A stretch of DNA of 21,581 nucleotides from positions 1-21,581 of the forward strand of contig CAMNFW010000004.1 of NCBI GenBank assembly GCA_946537565.1, read 5' to 3'. Below are positions 16,101 through 21,581 of the stretch, one piece after another; position 1 is the first letter of the stretch; the number at the start of each line of letters is the position of its first letter. The DNA comes from an uncultured Ruminococcus sp. (GTDB taxonomy: Bacteria; Bacillota; Clostridia; Oscillospirales; Ruminococcaceae). The position numbers and the translations under genes are program-made. The notes below the pieces were generated by a model, which saw only the letters and a list, made by a program, of their open reading frames with translations, did not search any database and was not told where the DNA came from.

Positions 16101-17160
16101 TATCAGGGACGAAGATCTTGGAAAGCTTTTCATGGCATATGAAAGGCTCGATGAAGAGATCAACAGCAGTATACAGGGAACAGGACTGGGACTTGATATA
16201 GCCAGGCGGTTTGCAGAGCTTATGGGCGGAGAGCTTAAGTGTAAAAGCGTTTACCGTGAAGGCAGTGAGTTCATACTGACGCTCCCACAGAAAATAACAG
16301 ACGATACTCCTGTAGGATTGTTTTCTGAGTATAACAGCAGTGCAAAGGGACCGTATGTGCCTCATTTTATTGCACCTGATGCGGATATACTTATAGTTGA
16401 CGACAATTCAACTAATCTCAGTGTAATGAAAGGTCTGCTTAAAGCGACAAAGGCATTTATCACTACTTCCCAGAGCGGAGAAGATGCGCTGAACAAGTTA
16501 AAGGATTCACATTTTGACGTAGTTCTGCTGGATATAATAATGCCGGGAATGGACGGGATAGAGACAATTGAAAAGATAAGGGAGTTCGATAAAAATATCC
16601 CGGTTTATGCGATAACAGCCAATGCAGCAGAGGACGAAGAGTTTTACATATCCAGGGGATTCAACGGATATCTTGCAAAGCCGATAGATGCAGAGGATCT
16701 TGAAAGGACGATAATGCGTCATATTCCTGATGCAATGATGGAGAAGCCGGGTCGTGACAGCAGCGGAGATGAGCTTAAGTCACTGCCTGAGAATATGCAG
16801 TGGCTCAGAGATACAGAGGGCATATCCGTAGATGAAGGAATAAAGAATTCCGGCGGTGTATCTAACTTTATATTTTCACTGGAGCTGTTCCTGGACACTA
16901 TTGACGGCAGTTCAAAAGTCATTCGTGAAGCATATGAAAGCGGAAACATAAGGCTTTACACCATAAAAGTTCATGCACTTAGTCTTTCCGCAAGGATAAT
17001 AGGTGCAGGAGGATTGTCAAAGCTTGCGTCAGAGCTTGAAGCAGCAGCTGAAAGGCTGGATAAAAGCTTTATCATGGAAAATACTGAAAAGCTGCTGTCA
17101 GATTATGAAGCATTCAGCGAAAAGCTTGCAGGAATAAAGCAGCGTGAGATAAAGAAATAA
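13150..17160 (+). CDS. Hybrid histidine kinase with 14-blade propeller sensor, receiver and Hpt domain
   Basis: The 1336-residue protein begins with a signal peptide (cut near ASAS, about 25-30). About 14 propeller motifs of the WIGT-type follow, consistent with two seven-blade propellers, then a Y_Y_Y-type domain (about 680-755), one membrane helix (about 766-785) and a coiled coil. The H-box has His824 in ISHEIRTP. The ATPase has N, G1 and G2 boxes (NFLTNAVKYT, DTGMGI, GTGLGLDIA). The receiver carries Asp1128 (LLDIIMPGMDG) and the Hpt region His1275 (VHALSLSARIIGAGG). This is the HTCS layout, but no AraC output domain follows; the Hpt could pass phosphate to another protein. I chose ATG 13150 at 9 bases from AGGAGG (13135-13140); TTG 13144 is too close. 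It is 13 bases from the HD-GYP gene upstream and nearly abuts the next. Confidence 0.9.
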   Translation: MLKNRKKRYAAAFMASVICLLQTAGSASASAEKNTNYSSFGGGYAVTHQLSDVGYTTEVYDASNGLPTSDAMFLLSSENGRMWIGGYSGVICYDGSSFERLETSGGLTSARGFFEDSKGRIWVGTNDNGVVVIDGQKRVHLTYKDGLPSSSIRIFAEDNDGNVFIGTTSGICYADEELEIHDTYGENLSEERILRLDSDTSGKIYGQTASGVIFCIDSCEIKKKYSSADFGTEKITTIMCDTENEGNVYVGTEDGCVYYGKFGDNAADMECISIPELGGEVHWLSCDCGAVWVSSTSAVGYLDKEQEFHLLDGLPISSGIEMTTADYQGNLWIASSTQGVMKLVTSIFMDVTGEAGMEAEVADAVCLYHDDIYIGTDNGLRIINSEGEAEENELTEYIGNSRIRCITEDAGGNLWIASYTNETGLICYTEDSEIKTYTVEDGMPDNQIRCVKNTSDGGVIVGTNGGLAVIKNGKIVRTVGKEDGIGNTVFLTVEEDEDGNYLAGTDGDGIYVISSSGVRHIGRDDGLTSEVIMRIIRDDERGVYWLVTSNSIEYMKDGKITQVTSFPYNNNYDIYFDSHDNAWILSSYGIYTLDADDLLNNSVTDYDLFTVSSGLPYAITSNSHSALDSNGELYIPGRYGVVKVNIDKYEAEDPQFLTDVRAVYCDDERIYPDAENIYRIPASRGRVSISASVMDYTMLDPFVHIWLEGASDEGITVQNSKLSALEYTDLPYGEYKLHIQIVNGESGTLFQDDVFNISKAARLGELVIIKVMLAVLLVLLAGYIVWRVMRQTVIARQYDEVRKAKEEAERANSAKSRFLANISHEIRTPINTIMGMNEMSMREDATGVPQGYFMSMMNYAFDIRNASESLLGLINDLLDISKIESGKMHLVEQEYDIQDMLRSVISMIRIRSKEKGLTFDVSVEEILPRRFYGDQGKIKQIILNFLTNAVKYTNTGGIVLSVSMDERSGDTAYLRYSVKDTGMGIRDEDLGKLFMAYERLDEEINSSIQGTGLGLDIARRFAELMGGELKCKSVYREGSEFILTLPQKITDDTPVGLFSEYNSSAKGPYVPHFIAPDADILIVDDNSTNLSVMKGLLKATKAFITTSQSGEDALNKLKDSHFDVVLLDIIMPGMDGIETIEKIREFDKNIPVYAITANAAEDEEFYISRGFNGYLAKPIDAEDLERTIMRHIPDAMMEKPGRDSSGDELKSLPENMQWLRDTEGISVDEGIKNSGGVSNFIFSLELFLDTIDGSSKVIREAYESGNIRLYTIKVHALSLSARIIGAGGLSKLASELEAAAERLDKSFIMENTEKLLSDYEAFSEKLAGIKQREIKK

Positions 17161-17161
17161 T

Positions 17162-17169
17162 GGAAGGAG
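17162..17169 (+). promoter_or_regulatory. Ribosome binding site that decides the start at 17178
   Basis: GGAAGGAG ends 8 bases before ATG 17178. An upstream in-frame ATG at 17160 overlaps the previous stop and lacks a good site, so it is rejected. Confidence 0.75.
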
Positions 17170-17177
17170 CATCGGCG

Positions 17178-19529
17178 ATGTTTGAAATAATAAGAGAACA
17201 CCAATTGAATATAATGCTGGCGCTCTGTGCTATATGTATAATGATGGCAGTGCTGCTGCTTGTGACCCGTTTTCTTTCAAAGAGAAGGAAATGGATAATG
17301 ATATCCATTGAGCTTACCGCCACATTTCTGCTTTCCTTTGACCGCTGTGCGTATATATACAAGGGAAACCCCACGCATATCGGCACGATCATGGTAAGGC
17401 TGTCGAATTTCATGGTATTCTTTCTGACATCAGCGATAGTGCTGTGTTTCAATTTTTATCTTATAGATCTGCTGCTGAATGAAGGAAAACTGAAAAAAAT
17501 ACCTAAGCGGCTTAAGGCAGTAAGTATTATAGCAGCGATAGGTATGCTTCTGGTGGTGATATCTCAATTCACAGGGATATACTATTATTTTGATGAAGAT
17601 TATATTTACCACAGAGGTTCGGGATATCTGCTTAGCTATGCAGTGCCGTTTATACTGCCGGTAATACAGTTCACAGTTGTAAGACAGTACAAAAAAAGGT
17701 TCAGCAAGCTGATCTACACATCGGTGGTGCTTTATATTACATTGCCGGTCATAGTAGGGATAATTCAGATCTTCAGCTATGGAATATCCATAATAACAAT
17801 GACGATAGTGCTTGTGTCGATATCTCTGTATGTTCTGGCGTATCTTGACATCAATAATGCAGCGGAAAAGGCACACGAGCTGGAGGTAGGAAATCTTCAC
17901 AAGGAACAGGAGAGTATGAAGCGGCTGTTTGATCAGACGGTTTCAGCCTTTGTTTCGGCTGTAGAAAAGCATGATACATATTCGGAAGGACATTCTGTGC
18001 GGACAGCAGAATTTGCAAGGAGAATTGCAAAGGCGGCAGGAAAAAGTGAAGAGGAATGCGAGGAAGTTTTTTACGCAGCTTTGCTTCATGACGTAGGAAT
18101 GATATCGCTTCCGGATTCAGTGATACAAAAGACAGAGGGATTCACTGAGGAGGAGCTGAGACAGAAAAAACTAAAGCCGGTTATGAGTGCGGAGATATTG
18201 TCGAATATAACAGAATATCCATATCTCAGCAGCAGCGTGCGCTATAGTCACGAACGGTATGACGGAACGGGATATCCTGATGGCTTGAAAGGCAAAGATA
18301 TACCGGATATTTCCAGGATAATTGCTGCGGCAGATGCGTATGATTCAATGATATCCGGAAAGAGAAATATTGCGCCGCTTTCATATCAGGTCGTCAGGGA
18401 AGAGTTTATAAAGCAGTCAGGGACACAGTTTGATCCGGTTTATGCGGAGATCGTAGTCCAGCTTCTTGATGCAGACTATGAGGAAGCTCAGAGTGACGGC
18501 AGGTCGGAGCTGGGATCAGAACTGATATGCAAAGGCTACAGAGAATCAGTATCCTATGGAATAAGTGCAGATGAAGAGATCGTAAAGATAAGCTTCAGCT
18601 GTGAGGCTGTTGAAGAGGGCAAAGGTTCATTTTCTGCACCGTCGATAATAGTGTTCGATTCGTATGACCGGCACATACACAGCGATGCAAAGACCATTGA
18701 AGCATATCGTTATCTTGAATACTGCGAGCTTTGGTTTGACGGTCATTATGTCTCCACAAATGCAAGGAACATGGCGGTGAAAGTAACCGAAAACAATGGA
18801 ACTGCCGGGAAATATGAGATCACAGCCGGACGTTTTGAAGATCACATATCATTGCAGATGATAAGTCCGGAGCGCAGGGTGGATATAATAATAGCACTGC
18901 ATGATATTTCAAAGGCATCATACATCGGTCTTACCGGAGAGAATTGTCATATCCACAATATTTCCGTGAAAAAAACCGGAGATAGAACGGAAGCCGGTAT
19001 GATAAGACAGATCGTCAGCAAAATAGGATATACCGACCGGCTGGAATCTGATATTCCGAATATACAGATAGATCATACACGAAATGCTTCAACAGAGGGA
19101 ATACTGATAAGGGATGAGGTCATCATAGATTTTCACACCATGAGCCTGCCCTCAGCAAATCTTGTGTGGCATTGTCCGTATATTGTTATTTTCACTTCTG
19201 AGGATAAAAAAGTTGGAGGAAAAGGCTTCAGAGAATTTGCACTTATAAAGCTGAACGGTGAAAGCTCCGGAAATGACAGTCATGCAAAGAATACGCTTAT
19301 AATGAAAAAAAGCGATGAATTTCCAGGCTGGGATCAGTGGAAGGAAAAAAATAAAGCCGGAATGGAATGTTCAGTCCGTATAGTGCGAAAGGGCAGCAGA
19401 ATAATAGTGACCACAGAAAATCTCGGCATAGCAATAGAAAATACTACTGTTATCAGCAAAAAAACAGATGCGGTTTATGCTGCACTGACAGGCGATCAGG
19501 TCGCACTGACAGATATCAGGATAAGATGA
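17178..19529 (+). CDS. Membrane protein with degenerate HD-GYP domain and duplicated C-terminal domain
   Basis: The 783-residue protein has about seven or eight membrane helices (about 10-225), a short coiled coil, an HD-GYP-like domain (about 250-440), and a C-terminal half of unknown type. The signature HERYDGTGYP (358-367) and His304-Asp305 are kept, but against the paralogue at 11001 several sites differ: HDVGK reads HDVGM (Met308), KTHTIAG reads LKPVMSA so its histidine is lost, and the first His of HHER is Ser (SHER). I infer weakened or absent cyclic-di-GMP hydrolysis, possibly a binding or scaffold role. The C-terminal part (about 455-598 and 634-783) reads as two related copies ending LTGENCHIHNISV and LTGDQVALTDIRI. 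It looks beta-rich and cytoplasmic. It is the third gene of the operon, 17 bases after the hybrid kinase. Confidence 0.85.
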   Translation: MFEIIREHQLNIMLALCAICIMMAVLLLVTRFLSKRRKWIMISIELTATFLLSFDRCAYIYKGNPTHIGTIMVRLSNFMVFFLTSAIVLCFNFYLIDLLLNEGKLKKIPKRLKAVSIIAAIGMLLVVISQFTGIYYYFDEDYIYHRGSGYLLSYAVPFILPVIQFTVVRQYKKRFSKLIYTSVVLYITLPVIVGIIQIFSYGISIITMTIVLVSISLYVLAYLDINNAAEKAHELEVGNLHKEQESMKRLFDQTVSAFVSAVEKHDTYSEGHSVRTAEFARRIAKAAGKSEEECEEVFYAALLHDVGMISLPDSVIQKTEGFTEEELRQKKLKPVMSAEILSNITEYPYLSSSVRYSHERYDGTGYPDGLKGKDIPDISRIIAAADAYDSMISGKRNIAPLSYQVVREEFIKQSGTQFDPVYAEIVVQLLDADYEEAQSDGRSELGSELICKGYRESVSYGISADEEIVKISFSCEAVEEGKGSFSAPSIIVFDSYDRHIHSDAKTIEAYRYLEYCELWFDGHYVSTNARNMAVKVTENNGTAGKYEITAGRFEDHISLQMISPERRVDIIIALHDISKASYIGLTGENCHIHNISVKKTGDRTEAGMIRQIVSKIGYTDRLESDIPNIQIDHTRNASTEGILIRDEVIIDFHTMSLPSANLVWHCPYIVIFTSEDKKVGGKGFREFALIKLNGESSGNDSHAKNTLIMKKSDEFPGWDQWKEKNKAGMECSVRIVRKGSRIIVTTENLGIAIENTTVISKKTDAVYAALTGDQVALTDIRIR

Positions 19530-19652
19530 TATTAAAATCAGCGGCATATAATTATGAGCGGCAGATCATTGTCTGTGGGTAACAGATATTTCTGCGGAAT
19601 TTTTAAGCGGGGGAAAAATCTTTCACAGCTGAAATTATACAGAACGGAAAAT

Positions 19653-19692
19653 ATGAGCAGCTCAGCAATAGCAGATGCTGCTCATTTTATTT
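19653..19692 (+). terminator. Terminator of the signalling operon
   Basis: A 9-bp stem (ATGAGCAGC at 19653-19661, GCTGCTCAT at 19677-19685) with a 15-base loop is followed by TTTTATTT. It ends the three-gene operon about 125 bases after the last stop. The 19530-19652 stretch holds nothing else I recognise. Confidence 0.8.
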
Positions 19693-19721
19693 CATCAGTA
19701 TAAAGATATCAAAATAATGTA

Positions 19722-19750
19722 TTGACAAATTTGATTTTGTATGATATAAT
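19722..19750 (+). promoter_or_regulatory. Consensus promoter of the radical SAM gene
   Basis: TTGACA (19722-19727) and TATAAT (19745-19750) with a 17-base spacer match the consensus exactly; TG sits one base before the -10. Confidence 0.92.
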
Positions 19751-19764
19751 TTAACTAAATCAAA
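19730..19764. promoter_or_regulatory. Inverted repeats overlapping the radical SAM promoter (candidate operator)
   Basis: TTTGATTT (19730-19737) and AAATCAAA (19757-19764) are perfectly complementary and bracket the -10 box at a distance of 19 bases. ATTTA-AC-TAAAT (19749-19760) forms a second palindrome directly after it. This arrangement suggests control by a repressor that is not encoded in the window. Confidence 0.5.
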
Positions 19765-19783
19765 CTTTGAGAGCAGGTGAATT

Positions 19784-20881
19784 ATGAAAGATAATTTTGA
19801 TCTTCAAAGATATCTTACCAGAGGTGTAGAGAATATTGTGGCTGAATCTATCAGGGCAACTCTGAAAAATCCAAGAGAAAGTGGGTTTATGCTGAGGTTT
19901 GCAGCTGCCAGCAAAAAAGCTTCCGGCAGAAGAGCTGAGTTTGAAAAACAAGGCTTGCACATACCTTCGTTCCTTATCGCAAGCATTACCAGCAGCTGTA
20001 ATCTTCACTGTGCAGGCTGCTATTCACGATGCAGCAATGCCACAGCGGATACAGCACCTGTTTCACAGCTGAGCAGCGAAGAATGGCTGAGGATATTTAC
20101 AGAGGCTGACGAGCTGGGAATAAGCTATATACTTCTTGCTGGCGGAGAGCCTATGCTTCGCAGGGATATAATTGAATCAGCCGGTAAAATGAAGAATATA
20201 CTCTTTCCGATTCTCACTAACGGCACTTACATGGACGAAAAATACATAGAGCTTTTTGATAAATGCAGAAATCTGCTTCCGGTCATGAGCATTGAAGGTG
20301 ACAAAAAACTGACTGATAACAGAAGAGGATACGGTGTATATGACAAGCTCATGGATAATATGTCAGCTTTACAGAAAAAAAACCTTATATTTGGCGCTTC
20401 AATAACTGTGACCGCTGAGAATATAAGCCAGGTCATCTCCGAAGAGTTCATTGAACATCTGGAAAGCCGTGGCTGCAAGCTTGTAATATACGTTGAATAT
20501 GTGCCGGTCGGAGAAAATACTTTAAGCCTTGCGCCCGGAGATAATGAAAGGGCGCTGATGAATTCAGCTTTAGAGCAGCTGCGTGAAAAGCATAATGAAA
20601 TGGTATTTTTATCATTTCCGGGAGATGAAAAGGGTTCCGGAGGATGTATTGCAGCCGGCAGGGGATTTTTCCATATCAATTCCCATGGCGGTGCTGAGCC
20701 TTGTCCATTTTCACCGTATTCAGATGTTAACGTCCGGGATAAATCTTTAAGAGAAGCTATATCTTCGCCTCTTTTCAATGCTCTGAGAGAGGGCGGACAT
20801 TTGCTGGATGATCATTCCGGCGGCTGTGTGCTGTACGAAAAGAGAGAGCTTGTTATGTCACTGCTTGGAAAAACAAATTAA
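19784..20881 (+). CDS. Radical SAM protein with SPASM/twitch-like C terminus
   Basis: The 365-residue radical SAM enzyme has the CxxxCxxC cluster motif at Cys72, Cys76 and Cys79 (CNLHCAGC), the site that binds the 4Fe-4S cluster and cleaves S-adenosylmethionine. LLAGGEPMLRRD supplies the GGE motif. In the C-terminal part Cys288, Cys307 (EPCPFSP) and Cys348 suggest an auxiliary-cluster, twitch or SPASM-like domain. An N-terminal extension of about 65 residues precedes the core. Its substrate is unknown. A methyltransferase gene starts 14 bases downstream, so the two are likely cotranscribed and may modify the same target, which is an inference. AGGTGA precedes ATG 19784. A strong promoter with overlapping inverted repeats suggests tight control. 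Confidence 0.9.
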   Translation: MKDNFDLQRYLTRGVENIVAESIRATLKNPRESGFMLRFAAASKKASGRRAEFEKQGLHIPSFLIASITSSCNLHCAGCYSRCSNATADTAPVSQLSSEEWLRIFTEADELGISYILLAGGEPMLRRDIIESAGKMKNILFPILTNGTYMDEKYIELFDKCRNLLPVMSIEGDKKLTDNRRGYGVYDKLMDNMSALQKKNLIFGASITVTAENISQVISEEFIEHLESRGCKLVIYVEYVPVGENTLSLAPGDNERALMNSALEQLREKHNEMVFLSFPGDEKGSGGCIAAGRGFFHINSHGGAEPCPFSPYSDVNVRDKSLREAISSPLFNALREGGHLLDDHSGGCVLYEKRELVMSLLGKTN

Positions 20882-20895
20882 AATCGGGAGATAAT

Positions 20896-21581
20896 ATGGA
20901 TACACAAAAATTAAAAGAATATTGGAAATCAGAGGAGCAGAAGGCTCGTATTATTGGCTGGGATTTCAGTTACATTGAAGACCGCTTTGAAAGTGAAGAG
21001 AACGATCTGCCGTGGAATTATAAAGATGTGATCAATAAATACAGAAATCACAGTCAGGATCTGCTGGATATAGATACAGGCGGCGGAGAGTTTCTGCTTT
21101 CCCTCGGACACCCTTTTGACAAGACCTGGGCGACAGAAGGATATCCGCCTAATGTAATGCTTTGCCGTGAGAAGCTTGGAAGGCTCGGCATTGGTTTTTG
21201 TGAGGTGAATAATTATGGAAATATGCCGTTTCCTGACGGGAGCTTTGATATAATAATTGATCGGCACGGAAGCTATGAGCCGGAAGAATTATACAGGCTG
21301 CTGAAACCAGGCGGTTTTTTCATAACTCAGCAGGTCGGTGAGGACAATGACAGAGAACTGGTAAAACTCCTGCTTCCGGAAGCTGAAAAAATGTTTAAGG
21401 GGCATAATCTTGCTGACTGTGTTGAAGCGCTGAAAAAAGCAGGATTTGAAATACTTGAAAGCGGCGAAGCATATCGTTCCATAAGATTTTATGATACAGG
21501 TGCTTTGGTATGGTTTGCAGGTATAATAGAATGGGAGTTTATTGGTTTTTCTGTAGATAAATGTTTTGAACAGCTGCTTGA
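20896..21581 (+). CDS. Class I SAM-dependent methyltransferase, 3' end outside window
   Basis: This is an open reading frame of 228 codons with no stop before the window end. The SAM-binding motif I reads LLDIDTGGGEFLLSLG, which fits the Rossmann-type fold. A later segment, MPFPDGSFDIIIDRHGSYEP, carries the motif II region, and LYRLLKPGGFFITQQ is the post-motif III strand. It starts at ATG 20896 behind CGGGAG (20885-20890), 14 bases after the radical SAM gene. The Asp-Thr-Gly-Gly-Gly loop resembles that of methyltransferases acting on small molecules or RNA, but the substrate cannot be told. The C-terminal end is missing only because the window ends. Confidence 0.85.
   Translation, partial: MDTQKLKEYWKSEEQKARIIGWDFSYIEDRFESEENDLPWNYKDVINKYRNHSQDLLDIDTGGGEFLLSLGHPFDKTWATEGYPPNVMLCREKLGRLGIGFCEVNNYGNMPFPDGSFDIIIDRHGSYEPEELYRLLKPGGFFITQQVGEDNDRELVKLLLPEAEKMFKGHNLADCVEALKKAGFEILESGEAYRSIRFYDTGALVWFAGIIEWEFIGFSVDKCFEQLL

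Noticed and set aside
1..21581. CRISPR array, tRNA, rRNA, transposase or prophage genes
   Set aside because: I saw no regularly spaced repeats, no tRNA-like cloverleaf and no transposase or phage motifs on either strand.

Overview
The window looks like chromosome from a gut-type anaerobic Firmicute, probably Ruminococcus or a close relative in the Oscillospiraceae. The evidence is the gene order rpsF-ssb-rpsR, strong AGGAGG-type ribosome binding sites, near-consensus TTGACA/TATAAT promoters, a YnbB-type PLP enzyme next to M42 peptidases, a zinc-ribbon kinase-like protein with PASTA domains, and large signalling proteins in this style. The genus is an inference from gene content and style. No mobile element, CRISPR array, tRNA or rRNA was seen.

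Layout. (1) 1-1123: the end of rpsF, then ssb and rpsR, closed by a strong terminator. (2) 1199-5319: a tightly overlapping four-gene unit with two M42 metallopeptidases, a GNAT acetyltransferase and an aluminium-resistance/methionine-gamma-lyase-like PLP protein. (3) 5393-7698: a single gene with its promoter set in a perfect inverted repeat. It encodes a membrane zinc-ribbon, kinase-fold and PASTA protein that has lost its catalytic residues and is therefore a predicted pseudokinase. (4) 7701-9048: a TetR regulator and a DUF998 membrane protein, with a consensus promoter and an operator-like palindrome. (5) 9054-10647, minus strand: an amino-acid-type ABC permease and ATPase with no binding protein in view. 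(6) 10817-19692: a roughly 9-kb three-gene signalling operon. It holds a membrane HD-GYP protein with a Cache-like sensor region, a hybrid histidine kinase with a 14-blade propeller sensor, receiver and Hpt domains, and a second membrane HD-GYP protein with a degenerate catalytic site and a duplicated C-terminal domain. (7) 19722-21581: a radical SAM protein and a class I methyltransferase cut by the window end, behind a consensus promoter overlapped by inverted repeats.

How the parts work together. The most striking unit is (6). A periplasm-facing propeller kinase with a phosphorelay, but no DNA-binding output of its own, is locked between two HD-GYP proteins. One of these appears catalytically complete and the other appears degenerate. 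This suggests an integrated extracellular-signal and cyclic-dinucleotide module in which the degenerate partner may act as a binding or scaffold protein. The pseudokinase at 5511-7619 is the second item of interest: a PASTA-type receptor that probably binds rather than phosphorylates. All functional statements rest on motif reading by eye, since no searches could be run.
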